From NCBI GenBank assembly GCA_019775845.1, contig JADQAV010000032.1, forward strand, positions 62,001 through 126,000: DNA of 64,000 nt, written 5' to 3'. Positions 53,594-64,000 of this stretch are shown here, piece after piece. Numbering within the stretch: the stretch's first letter is position 1; each line of letters opens with the position of its first letter. A program made the translations under genes and the position numbers. Under the pieces are notes generated by a model, which made no database searches, was not told the origin of the DNA, and was given only the letters and a program-made list of their open reading frames with translations. The DNA comes from Myrmaecium sp. VS I D KN 1. Lineage: Eukaryota > Ascomycota > Dothideomycetes > Valsariales > Valsariaceae.

Positions 53594-55475
53594 ATCTGCA
53601 AAGGATGGGGGGAAGGGGGTGGAGGGATCCCGGGGTGGGATCGTGGTGGCGGAGGAGCCCGGTGCGGCGGCGGCGGGGGCGGATGCGGCCCCGGGGGCGA
53701 TGGGAGGTGCGGCTGGGGGGAATGGGCGTGATGGGCGGGTGAAGAGCTTGCTGAGGGAGGCGGTGCGGGTGCTGGTGAAGTATGGGAAGTTTGTGGGACC
53801 GGGGTTTATGGTGGCGGTTGCGTATATCGATCCGGGTGAGTGCTGGGATGAGGAGAACGTAGGAGGGATGTGTGTTACTAACGGGGGAACTGCGCAGGAA
53901 ACTATGCCACGGATGTCTCCGCGGGCGCGACGTACCGCTTCCGGCTGCTGTTCATCATCCTCATGTCCAACATCATCGCCATCTTCCTGCAGTCGCTGTG
54001 CATCAAGCTGGGCTCCATCACCGGCCTGAACCTGGCGGAGAACTGCAAAGCGCATCTCCCCTGGTGGCTGAACTATCTGCTGTACTTCTTCGCCGAGGCC
54101 GCCATCATCGCCACCGATATCGCGGAGGTACGTGTGTGACTTGTCCCTCTTGCCCCGGACCGCCCGCCCATTGACATTGACATCTGCGATTCTAGGTCAT
54201 CGGCACGGCCATCTCCCTCAACGTCCTCCTCAAGATCCCCCTGGTGGCCGGGTGCGCCATCTCCATCGTGGACGTCCTCATCATCCTCATGTTCTACAAC
54301 CCCCGCGGCGGCAGCATGCGCGCCCTGCGCGCGTTCGAGTTCTTCGTCATGGCCCTCGTCATCGGCGTCTGCGTGTGCTTCTGCTTCCAGCTCAGCCTGA
54401 TCCAGAACACCAGCGTCGGGGACGTCTTCCGGGGCTACGTCCCGTCCTCCGCGTTGGTGGAGAGGGAAGGGTGAGTCTAATAGCCTATGATATATCGTTT
54501 CTCTCTCAACTACGTATACTGACAGCATCTCGTTACAGTCTTTACCAGTCCTGCGGCATCCTTGGCGCCACTGTGATGCCGCACTCTCTCTACCTGGGTA
54601 GCGGCATCGTCCAGAGCCGGCTCAAGGACTACGACAACCGGCACTCGAACGGCAGCGCCGCCACCCCTCAGCAGCTCGAGGACGAGGACGCGGACGACTC
54701 CAGCAGCACGCTCAGCAAATACCGGCCCTCGCTCGCGGCGATCAAGAACTGCATGACCTACTCAATCGTCGAATGCGCCGTGTCCCTCTTCACCTTCGCC
54801 CTCTTCGTCAACAGCAGCATCCTGATCGTCTCCGGCGCAAGCCTCTCCCCCGAAAGCAGCGGCAGCGACGAAACGGCCGCCGAAGCCGCCGACGCCGACC
54901 TCTTCACCATCCACGACCTGCTCTCGCGCTCCCTAAGCCCGGCCGCGGGCACCATCTTCGCCCTGGCCCTCCTCCTCAGCGGCGTGAGCGCCGGCATCGT
55001 CTGCACGATCGCGGGCCAGATGATCTCCGAGGGCCAGCTGAACTGGAGCGTGCGGCCGTGGATCCGGCGGCTGGTGACGCGCAGCGTGAGCATCACGCCC
55101 AGCATCATCATCGCGGGTGCGGTGGGCCGCGAAGGCCTCAGCCGCGCCCTGGAGGGGAGTCAGGTTGCGTTGAGCGTGATCTTGCCCGTGGTCAGCGCGC
55201 CGCTCGTCTGGTTTACGTGTCGGAGTCGGTATATGGGCGTTGTGGTCCGGGAGCCGGGGGCGCGGGCTGCTGTTGTGGCGTTGGGGTCGCCGACGGGGGA
55301 GGAGGAGGTGGAGCGGGATTCTGCTGGTGGTGATGCGAATGCGACGGCTGGTGGGGTGCAGGTGGTTAGCATGCGGAACGGTTGGGCGACGGCTGGGTTC
55401 GCGGTGCTGGTCTGGGGCGTGCTGGTCGTGATGAATGTGGCGTTGCTCGTGCTGGTTGGGTTGGGGGTGGATTGA
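53361..55475 (+). CDS. Nramp-family divalent metal transporter
   Basis: Four exons, 53361-53835, 53898-54127, 54196-54470 and 54539-55475, give 1917 nt and 638 aa with phases 1, 0 and 2. The core is an Nramp (SLC11/Smf) transporter. The metal-site motif DPGN in helix 1 is at residues 157-160, split by intron 1 and restored as IDPGNYATDVSAGA. The helix 6 motif MPH (340-342, ATVMPHSLYLGS) supplies the metal-binding Met. These residues favour Mn2+/Fe2+ transport driven by protons. The N-terminal 130 residues are unusual: 12 Gln in a row (53559-53594), then a Gly/Ala-rich run. A Ser/Asp-rich loop after helix 6 and a C-terminal loop before the last helix are also low-complexity. The cellular site (plasma membrane or vacuole/endosome) is not visible. 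Introns are 62, 68 and 68 nt. Confidence 0.95.
53559..53594 (+). repeat. CAG/CAA repeat coding for Gln12
   Basis: Twelve Gln codons (mostly CAG) lie in the N-terminal tail of the Nramp transporter, an in-frame repeat that may vary among strains. Confidence 0.95.
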
Positions 55476-57458
55476 GTGGGCTAGGGGAAGGGGGTGGTTC
55501 TTTGTTCCTGTTATTACTTCTCTATCTACCATGGGTATATATGTATATCTGGTCATTACTACCTTGTTCTGGGGCTAGTAGGGGAGGTATCTATCTTCCA
55601 TACTCCATCGTCGTTCGCAGAGAATCTCTGACACCAAAAAAAAGAAAAAAGAAGAGAATAGGAAAGGAATGAACGTGGTATCTCTCGCCATCAGGCATGA
55701 TTCATCATCCTTGGATTCTCTGTTCCGTTTTGGCCTGTTCGTCTTATCCGTCCGGATTGAATTGGATGGAATGGATGGATGCTGTAGTCTTCTTTCCCTT
55801 CTGTTGGTTCGTTCCCCCTCTGTCTCCTTTCCATTGGAATCCCGTTCCCCCCTTGCGCTCGAGGGCATGGCATGGCATGAGATGCCGGTCAGTTCGGTTC
55901 GGTGGATAAGTCGGTAGTAGGTCGTCAGTAGGTCGTCAGGAGGGTAGGCTGGCAGGCAAGGCAGGCAAGGCAGGCAAGGCAGGCAAGGCAGGCAAGGCAG
56001 GCAAGGCAGGCAAGGCAGGCAAGGCAGGCAAGGCAGGCAAGGCAGGCTATCAAGGTAGGTAATTGATTCCCACTTCTCCTAGCATCATCATCAAGAAAGG
56101 TAAAACAGATAGGTGTGTGATTCCCAGCGAGGAGAAGTACAACTAATGAGAAAAAAAAAAAAAAAAGAAAGACGGAAAGAGGAAGAGGAAGAGACAATGA
56201 AGGACGCCGTTCAATAAACAAAAAGGACAAGGAATAGGAGGAAAGTGAGGTACTGTAGCCAAGGGAGAATAATCCCTCTACATACCGACCGGAAATCACT
56301 CCCTTCTTTCCCTTCTTCCCCTTCGACAGGAACAGGAAAGTATCGACAAGACCCCGTCGACAGCGCAAGATAAGACAGGACGGCCCGAGGACGTGCCAGT
56401 GTTGATAGGGCAGCAGAGAACAGAACAGGAGAGGACGGGACGGGACGGTATCGACAGGACAAGACAGGACAGATATGAATAATTGAACAAGTCGTAAGGA
56501 GAAGAAGAAGTACGTTGGATATAGCTAACTATCCTAGCTAGCCCATCCATCCATCCCACCTCCCCATTCCCATTCCCATTCCCTCCCCCACCCGCGTCCC
56601 TCACCAGTATCCGCTCCATTTCCCTATCCCAGTAAACCACGCACATCACATCACGCACGCCGTTGGGGCCCCCAAGTAAGTATCTTGATAGCGGTAGTAC
56701 TTAGGGTGGGGAAGAGCGAAGCGAAGAACCTAACTCATCAGTGAACAGCCGTCTGCGGATGAAACCCCTTTCGATTCACCACATACAAGCAAAGAGCAAA
56801 GAAACGCAGCGAAGTAGCCAGACAAACAAAACCCAAACCATATAAAAGCAAAACATCATGGATCCAAAACGAAACAAAAGGACAACGGACGTGACCCTAG
56901 TGGGTGTGTATCTCTCTCTTTCTCTCTGTGTGTCAATAGTAGATAGTGAGAAAAAAACGAAAAAGACGCCCCCTCCCCCCTCCCACCTCCCCCCTCGCAT
57001 CCCTTTTCCGCCCTTCGCCTAAAGAACAAATCCAGAATGGCGACCGAAAAGAAACAGTATATAAGGAAAAGAAAAAGGAAGAGCAAAAAAGAAATCATAT
57101 ACCAAAAGGGGGTGACGCCGATACAAAACACCGAAGATGGAAGCTATGAGATGAGATGGAGATGGAGATAACGAAGAACAAAGGAAAAGCCTAAAAGCAA
57201 GGTATATAAGGTATCTCATTGGGATTTCGTCGTCATTCGGGGACCATCCTGAACGGGAGGAGGAGGGAAGAGTATATCATGGGGAGAAGAGGGGAGGCGA
57301 GGGGTAGGAGGAAGGAGAGAGAGAAGAGAAGGGATAGAGGGGGAGGAGGAGGAGGAGGTTTAAATGCAACGAGAAAGAAGAAGAATAGAAGAAGACAGAA
57401 ACCCCAGCAGCAATCTTACGTCTAGCTTATTCTTCTTTTCCTTCCTTCATCTTCTCTC
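55476..57458. other. Convergent intergenic region Nramp/cdc24
   Basis: About 2 kb between the 3' ends of two convergent genes. It contains a 9-bp minisatellite (55951-56047), an A16 tract (56151-56166), ACAGGACAGG-like repeats near 56430-56470 and purine-rich sequence near 57250-57400. Open frames here are repeat-driven and not credible. Confidence 0.55.
55951..56047. repeat. 9-bp minisatellite, about 11 copies
   Basis: The unit GGCAGGCAA is repeated nearly perfectly for 97 bases, between the ends of two convergent genes. A TCGTCAGTAGG direct repeat lies just upstream (about 55921-55940). Confidence 0.95.
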
Positions 57459-60400
57459 TTAATGACAGTAAAGATCAATCTCACCCATTTGGCCAGCCAA
57501 AATCTGATCGCGCTGCTGCTCCTTCCACGTCTCAAACGCCGTTTGCACGTCCTCGTCCGACTGGATGCTCACGTAGTCGCCGTCGTCCACGTACTTCAGC
57601 TTCACTTGTCCCGACGCGAGCGAGACGTTCGTCGACCGTTGGAGCTTCGCGTCGATGCGATCCTTGAGCGACACGTACGTGATGTTCGTGCTGACGACCA
57701 GGGTCATGGTGCTGCCAGCGGAAGGACAGTGGACTTTGACCTTCAGCTGCGACGGAAGGGGGACGTCGTCTGTGCTGCCGTTTGGTAACGTCGGCGACAT
57801 CGTGCGGGAATCCACGGAGACAGGCGTCATGGTTCGTTCCATGGAAGAAGCATGGGTGAGGGCGCGCCCGTTCGATCCGTTGCGGGGGTCGTGCCGAGCT
57901 GGTCCTCCCGGATAATCGGACGCATTGTGTCCCGGTCGTGGCAAGCCCGGCGACTGGGTAGCGGTCCGCGTGGGCATGCTGGTGGCGTTATGTGGGGAAT
58001 TATTTTGGCTTCGATTGACGATGCCAGGTGTATAGGCGTAGTGGGTCGGGAAGGGAGGCAGATCTGGCACGGGTGGTGTCTGCGCGCTGGCAGTGCGACG
58101 ACCGGTGTTCAATGGGTTCTGGATATCCGGACTGCTGGCGGACCGGAAGCGGGCTTGCGACATCATCGCGTTATGTTGGGAACCAGCGTTGGCTGGTAAG
58201 GACGGTCTCTGTGCATTCCGAGCTGCTGCTGCATGGCCGTTAGGTCCGGGATTACGTCCCATAGCTGGAGCGGTGAAGCGGTTTGGTTCGTCCCCAAGCC
58301 ATCCATTGGTAGGCGGAGTCTGACGAGGAAAAGGAAACATGCCTGATGATGATGGACTGGTTCGCGTCGACATCGTCGACATGGGGGTTTCCAATACGGG
58401 TGAGAAATATGATTCGGCGGGTTGCGCGTTGGGCGAACCGGCGGCGAGCTGTTGCGTACGAAGTGTTAGGGGTTGCGGAAGACCCATGGGGAAGCGTGGC
58501 GGTGGCATTCTTGATTCGGACTCGCTCATGCTTTCATTTGTAGCAGAGCGTGATCGCAGACTAGGATTCGAGGAATTGGAACGTACGGAGTAGTCGGCAG
58601 GAGCAGAGAAAGGCGGTACAACTGTTTCGACGTCCTCGCCATCGTCATCGTCATCCTCGCGGTAGGGATTCTCCATATCCTGATTCATAAGATATGTGAA
58701 TTCGGTTGCAGAAGTGCTCGATGGTTGTGTACGTGCGCTGTTTCTCGCGGCGTCCTGGAACTTCTTTCGCTGTGCATTCACCTGAGCAGCCCATTTCTTC
58801 ATGACTTCCTCAGATGTGAATCGGATGACGAAGTTTTCGATCCCGGGGTCTCCTTTCCAAAAGATCTGACATGTGTAGGAGCCTGATAAAAGTCAGGCAG
58901 TCTGCCTAGAGCGAAAGATCGGGCTGTCGACATACCTGGCTTGCCCAGAGAAACGGTCTCCGTTACGTTCTGCATAAAGATTCGACCTTTCAACTGAAGC
59001 TTCGGCTTTCCTTTGCGGTCGACCAGGGGCTTTCCCAGGCCCCGGTTCTTCTGCTTATTCGGATCGATTTCCTTACAGCAGAGAAGGATCATCTCGAAGA
59101 GATAGATTTTATACTATGTCATGTCAGAAGGATGTTCAGAATCATCAAGCAAAGGGCCATTTACCTCTCGTTCTTGATCCTTAGCTTTCATTGTGTCGCC
59201 CTTCAAGACTGTGAAGGTTCCGTGGAGAAGCAGATCCCCAAATCCTTCGATTTTGTGCCCTTTCCAGTCCTCAACTCTGCCCTTCAGTTCCTCCATGGCT
59301 TCGATGCGCTCTTCGCGGTCGATGGCTTCGTTCGTACGTTGTAAGACAGCTTGAGCTGCCTCCATTCCGGTCGCAATGTCGTCCCTCCGCTCCTCATCAA
59401 GTCCGCCGTTCTTCTGCAGCTCTTTCAGAAGCAGCGGGTACTTTGCGAGACGCTGGAAGGGTTTCAACAGAAAAGAAGTCAGGTGCGTCGGCGACTCCAC
59501 CATTTGCCTCATTTCTGGCGATCCGCCGGCTTCCTTGAGCTTGTCAAACTCGCGCATGGCCGTTTCTTCAGATTTGCGCTGATTCGCAATGTATGGTTCG
59601 TAAACTTTGAATCCATCTTTGTACAACACAAACAGTTTGCCCCAGTTCTGGTCTTCTTCATTCTGCGCGTTCGTTTGCTCTACCCGGATCAGGAAGCGAC
59701 GCTGGAAGTCGAGGAGCGCGTTGAGGTTGAGGAAAATGTCGTGGACCGCATCTCCGGGAATGACACCCGCTTCTTCCACGACCTTTTTGAATTCTTGCAG
59801 CAGTTCCAAATGCTTCACGTATGTTCTCTCGGTCTCGACCAGTTCGTGTATGATATGCTGTCGTTGGGTCTTCTTGACGTTGGAGGGCATTCCCGAGGAG
59901 GGGTCTTGGCTCGGGACTCCGGAGCTGATGATGCCCTGTTCCACAAGGCGATCGAGAACTCGGTTGACGACTTTCGAGACCTGATAGATGGCGTTTAGTT
60001 AGCGTACGAGATCTTGCAAGATCGTCTACCGGCTGGACCGGGAACGCTGCATGAGGAAGGTGTACCTTGACAAATCCGGTCGTGTCATCGCTGTAGAGGT
60101 CCGAGAGGATGAAGCACTCCTCCTGCGGAACCTTCAGGACCTCCTTGCAAGCCTGCATGAACTTGAACGTCGCTGCCTTGGCTCTCTTCTCGTCGGAAGA
60201 TCTCGCCAACTTGGCTTCGTCGAGCTGGATGGGGACTTCGGGGTTCGAGGCATTGTAAATGCTCATCAACGGGTAACCTTGGCGGAAGACGCGCCACAGG
60301 AGGGTGACGGGATCGGTGTCGTCGTCCGCCGCATCCTCGGCCTCCCGAAGCCAGTGGTCGAAGCCGGGGACCTCGCGGAGTCGCTGCTGTAGGTTCAGGC

Positions 60401-60713
60401 AGATCTGAAAGAGCGACTGGTCTTTGTCCGCTCGCTTGTTGAGGACATTGTCGGTCGCGCCGATGGGGCCGCCGTTCATGGAGACGGGAGTGGAGGCGCC
60501 GAGGGTCGACGGCGTGGTCGCCTGGGTGGAGTCGGAGGCTCGCTGCGAGGAGGAGGAGGTAGAGAACATGGAGTAGGCGGAGCTGGCATGGCTCTGCTGA
60601 GAGGGAGTATGCATCAGGGCGTGAGCTGGGGCAGCGTGCTGTTGCTGGAGCCGGGCGTGGACGGCGGGCGCGGTGTGAGTTCTAGCAAGGCCGCTATGGA
60701 TTGCCACCTCCAT
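57459..60713 (-). CDS. cdc24: Cdc24, guanine nucleotide exchange factor for Cdc42
   Basis: Four exons on the minus strand, 60713-60066, 59980-59165, 59113-58936 and 58882-57459, give 3066 nt and 1021 aa with phases 0, 0 and 1. Domains in order: a calponin-homology-like Cdc24 N-terminal region at about 95-215 (QSLFQICLNLQQRLREVPGF), and the RhoGEF DH domain at about 256-430 (HELVETERTYVKHLELLQEF, LLKPFQRLAKYPLLLKEL). A split PH domain follows at about 445-590 (KGRIFMQNVTETV, SYTCQIFWKGDPGIENFVI). A Ser/Pro/Asn-rich linker of about 330 residues leads to a C-terminal PB1 domain (about 925-1021) with the OPCA-like YVDDGDYVSIQSDEDV. Cdc24 activates Cdc42 at growth sites and binds a Bem1-type scaffold through PB1. 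The ATG lies directly next to GAGTGAGTG, so an upstream exon cannot be fully excluded. Introns are 85, 51 and 53 nt. Confidence 0.95.
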
Positions 60714-62818
60714 CACTCACTCGGGTGAAGGCTCGTGGAGCAGGAGGGACGTGGTGACAGCGGTGAGACCTTGGCCCGGGGCAGCGCCAGTGCGCTTTCA
60801 CGCCAGTCGGGGTCCGGCTTCAGGGCGCTGATGTCTGTGTGCGGGTGGTGGTGGTGGTGGATGGTGGTCGGTGGTTGGTGGTCGGTGCGAACGCGAACCC
60901 CAGGAATGTGCGGTGCGGTGCGGTGCGGTCAGGTCGGTCGGTCGAGGACGAGAGGGCGTGCTGGCGGGAGGGAGGCAGTTGAGTTCGCTGGAGGTAAACG
61001 GGTCGGCGGGGGGCGCTGATGCGGATGCAGAATGATGTGTTCGCGAGAGGGAAGGGGAGCGGATGGGAAGTTGTAAGAAGTAAGTATTGTATGTATGCAG
61101 GATGCAAGCGGGCGGGCGTGTAGAGAGACGATTAGGGGATCAGTTCCCACCCAGTCGAGAGGGCAAGGGCACAAGAGCAAGGGTAGGGGCAAGGGCAAGG
61201 GCAAAGGGCAGGGAGCGCGAGAGAGGCAAGGGCGGGCCAAGGGTGGGCACCGTGGGCAAGGTGGGTAAGGGTAAACCAAAGGGAAGGGCCAGGGAAGGGG
61301 GGGAAGGGGGGGAAGGGGGAAGGGGAAAGGGAGCGAGAGAGAGCGATGGTTCCAACCTAAGGCTGCAGCGTGCAGGTCGACCACCTGTTTCAGCGACGAA
61401 GAGGGAGGGGGGCCACTGGGCACTGGGGGCAAGGGGCGGGCAGGCCAGCGACTGGCCACCCGAACCGGGCATGGCGCGTGCGGACGATTGCGACCAAAGG
61501 AGACAGTCTGGTCGGGATTTCTCCAGCGCTCTCACACCTCTCACCTTTCTCTTCCGCCTGAGAGAGTCACAGATGATCCCATCACTGCCGTAACTTACCT
61601 ACTGTACGCATGTACCGAGTACGAGTAGGTACTATATCTATGTACCCACGCACTCTGTTTTCCTAATGTATGTACAGCGCGCGTCCTGCCAGCTAGCTAG
61701 TTGGGGACATGAGACGAAGTCCATACTATTGTGGAGAAAGGGTTTACGATGACTACTGATACATTCTCAACTCTCGCCATACTCCATCACATTTATAAGC
61801 TATCAAATTACTCGGGTATTATGGTAAAGAGAGAATAGGTAGAGTGTACGAGCGTTACCCTGGTCTGGGGTATTCCAAAGAGATGTTGGATGTACTCCAT
61901 AAGAATGCGTTCGACCAGTCACCGTCAGTATATATCAGGCTCATCGGCTCGCTCCGAGTGGAATAGCCGATCATGCTGTTGATATGGGTACATACGACAC
62001 TTACTCAGGCAGTCTCATCATAAAACTCACAAGAACGTGAAATACTCATGGTACTGTAGAGTATACAAGACAGTTAGTACTTACTGCTACACCATTCACT
62101 AAACACGCTCGCACACTGTACAGTAACTTCGGTACTGCCCCACGCATCTCTTTACTCCAGAGAATCCAGACCAGGCGAAGTGCCATCATCGTCAAAACCA
62201 CCTCCTGATAAGTGAACGACTACATACTTCTGTACTCCATACCATCCCCTTCGTCACTCGTTGTACTCTACTCCGCTCCGCGCTGCTCTTATAATAGCCC
62301 TGGGTGTGCTTTGTGCCTTCGTTGTGATCGCGCAGCCCGTCACATCCACCCGTCGCCCTACCGCCGCCGATTTACCGCTGCGCCCCCTCCCCCCCACGTC
62401 CGCCCTCCTTTCCCGCCATCCGATCCGCTTTGTCAGACCCCGTCGTCGTCCTGACGGTGCTAGCAACAACCCTCGCCCATTGTCTGCGCACCCGCCCTGC
62501 ATGCCAGTCAGCTGAACGACCACGCCGACCAGCCTGGTGATACTGCCGGTGAGAGCTTTCAATCGACGTCGTTAGTCAGCCACCGGCGGCATTTGTTGGA
62601 GAGAGACCAGCACGGTCAACGACGATAGACTGAGGTGCACCGGTTGCAGCCCGTAGCCTCAACAACAACAACCCTGATACAACAAATATTCGCCGCGAGG
62701 CCACCGCTTCCGCTATCACTGACGTTGCCCACTTCCACTCCCACCGCCGCCTGCAGCCTTACCGCTTCCCCGCCATCTTGCTCGCTTGCCGATACCGGTA
62801 CCTGCTATCAACTGCAAG
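60714..62818. other. Divergent promoter region cdc24 / F-box-WD40 gene
   Basis: 2.1 kb between divergent genes. It holds GGGCAAGGGCAAGGGC-type repeats over about 61150-61340, TACCTACTGTACG and GTAGGTACTATA stretches near 61600-61640, and AT-richer sequence over 61650-62260. The last 200 bases are a likely leader of the F-box gene. No gene is seen. Confidence 0.5.
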
Positions 62819-64000
62819 ATGGACTTCAGTTCGACCAGACCGCCCGTTCCATGGGACAATCCGTTCAGGCTGGACGAGGGATACTCCGAGGAAACTCGCA
62901 GTCAAAGCGCTGGAAGCGATACCATCATGCGATCAGATGCCCCGATGGACGACCACGAGGCGCTCATTCCGCCGCCGCCGTGGTTTATCAACATGACGGA
63001 GGCACAGAAGCTCGGTATGGCATGGCTTCAGCGTACACCTCGCGCTCTATTCTAGACTGACAAGCAAACAGAGTTCACGTGGTCCCTCCTCCGCACGCTG
63101 CGCACATCCTCGATCGCCTCGATGGTTCGACGGGTGTATCCGATGCTGCACCTCGACCCCGTCCAATTCCTCCCGCCAGAGATCACCTTCCAGATCTTCT
63201 CGTACCTCGAACCCGACATGCTGTTGCGCGCCTCGACCCTCTCCAAAGCATGGCGAAACCAGATCCTCGACAGTCAGCTGTGGAAGCGGATGTTTGAGGC
63301 TGAAGGCTGGCAAGCCAGTATCTCGCAGATCCGGCGATTCGAGGAGATGGAACGAGCGCGGAAGGCCGAGATGAACGAACGGAAGCAAAAAGGACGTCGT
63401 CCGGTAGACAGGGAGCAGGAGCTGTATTCAAATAAAAAGAGGGCGGCGGGAGGATCCCTGTTCGGTTCGTCGGGTCCGGTCCCGTTGAGCCTGAGCGGGT
63501 TTGGAGAGGCGCCGGAAGAATGGGCGGAGCAGCATGGCATGGTGGAAGCGGATGGCTCGCCCTCTTCAGGCTCCCAGGCCTCCACGAGCGATGACCGCAT
63601 GGATGAGGACTCGCCGCTTCTCTCGCCCGCCGCCGTACGAACAAAACCCGCCAAGATACAACGACGAGAGCCACTGTTTCCTCCGGTCACACCGTCGCTG
63701 TTGCTACCATCGGACACCCCGCAGATCAACTGGCAGTTCCTGTTCAAGCAGCGCCGAAAGCTAGAAGAAAACTGGGATGCTGGTCGCTATGTGAACTTCC
63801 AGCTTCCACATCCGAACCACCCTGAAGAAGCCCATACCGAGTGCGTCTACACGCTCCAATACTCAGGAAACTACCTTGTCAGCGGAAGTCGAGACAAGTC
63901 GGTGAGAATATGGGATCTGGAACGACAACGGCTACTCCTCCCGCCCTTGGTGGGTCATTCCGCGTCAGTGCTTTGCCTACAGTTCGACGAACGTCCGGGG
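62819..64000 (+). CDS. F-box/WD40-repeat protein (cut by window end)
   Basis: Two exons are seen, 62819-63014 and 63072 onward. They are joined in phase 1 (AQKLEFTWSLLRTL) across a 57-nt intron, giving the first 375 residues with no stop up to the window end. The N-terminus (MDFSSTRPPVPWDNPFRLDE) is acidic and disordered. The F-box lies at about 97-140 (FLPPEITFQIFSYLEPDMLL, then SKAWRNQILDSQLWKRMF). A linker of about 150 residues rich in Ser/Asp/Arg follows, and WD40 repeats begin at about 330 (YSGNYLVSGSRDKSVRIWDL, then VGHSASVLCLQFDE). The layout is that of SCF substrate receptors such as Cdc4, Met30 or N. crassa FWD-1; which of these applies cannot be decided from the part present. The long linker and position of the WD repeats argue against a Met30/SconB assignment only weakly. 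Confidence 0.92.

Noticed and set aside
55946-56368. Long minus-strand frame with LACLACLAC repeats
   Set aside because: The frame is produced by the 9-bp minisatellite and has no other protein character.
1-64000. CRISPR array, rRNA operon, prophage or secondary-metabolite cluster
   Set aside because: No spaced direct repeats, rRNA sequence, phage genes or PKS/NRPS/terpene core genes are visible in this eukaryotic window.

Overview
This window comes from a filamentous ascomycete, most likely a Eurotiomycete (Aspergillus/Penicillium-like). The evidence is short spliceosomal introns (about 49-180 nt) with GTRNGT donors, CTAAC/CTGAC branch sites and YAG acceptors, and Cdc24, PDR, Nramp and Dfg5/Dcw1-type proteins with typical Pezizomycotina architecture. 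Intron-bearing nuclear tRNA genes are scattered on both strands, and the long intergenic spacers are rich in simple-sequence tracts. The species cannot be named from the sequence alone.

Layout. 1-12.3 kb is gene-poor: an AT-rich relic at the very edge, one hypothetical protein (407-1024), a cluster of six tRNA genes (Arg, Glu, Val, Leu, Asp, Glu; five of them interrupted by introns) and two small orphan ORFs. 12.3-22.4 kb holds a short-chain dehydrogenase, a three-exon GT4-type glycosyltransferase, a weak small gene, a tRNA-Gly, a decayed SAM-methyltransferase gene and an acidic-repeat protein. 23.5-33.2 kb is a run of secretory-pathway and cell-wall genes: a GPI-anchored GH76 (Dfg5/Dcw1-like) protein, an alpha/beta hydrolase, a GT25 glycosyltransferase and a nucleotide-sugar (UDP-galactose-type) transporter. 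34.0-43.6 kb holds a single-pass membrane protein with a long disordered tail, an F-box protein, tRNA-Thr, a very large low-complexity basic protein and the mitochondrial ribosomal protein Mrp10. 46.9-64 kb holds a full-length PDR-type ABC transporter, an Nramp metal transporter, the Cdc42 exchange factor Cdc24 and, cut by the window edge, an F-box/WD40 protein.

How the genes work together. I see no classical secondary-metabolite cluster or defence island. The clearest functional theme is protein and wall glycosylation: GT4, GH76/Dfg5, GT25 and the UDP-sugar transporter lie within about 19 kb, and the last two are adjacent on the same strand. The rest are housekeeping or stress-efflux genes. 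Exon structures were worked out by hand from splice consensus and reading-frame continuity. All spliced genes given with high confidence keep an open frame across every junction and have lengths divisible by three.
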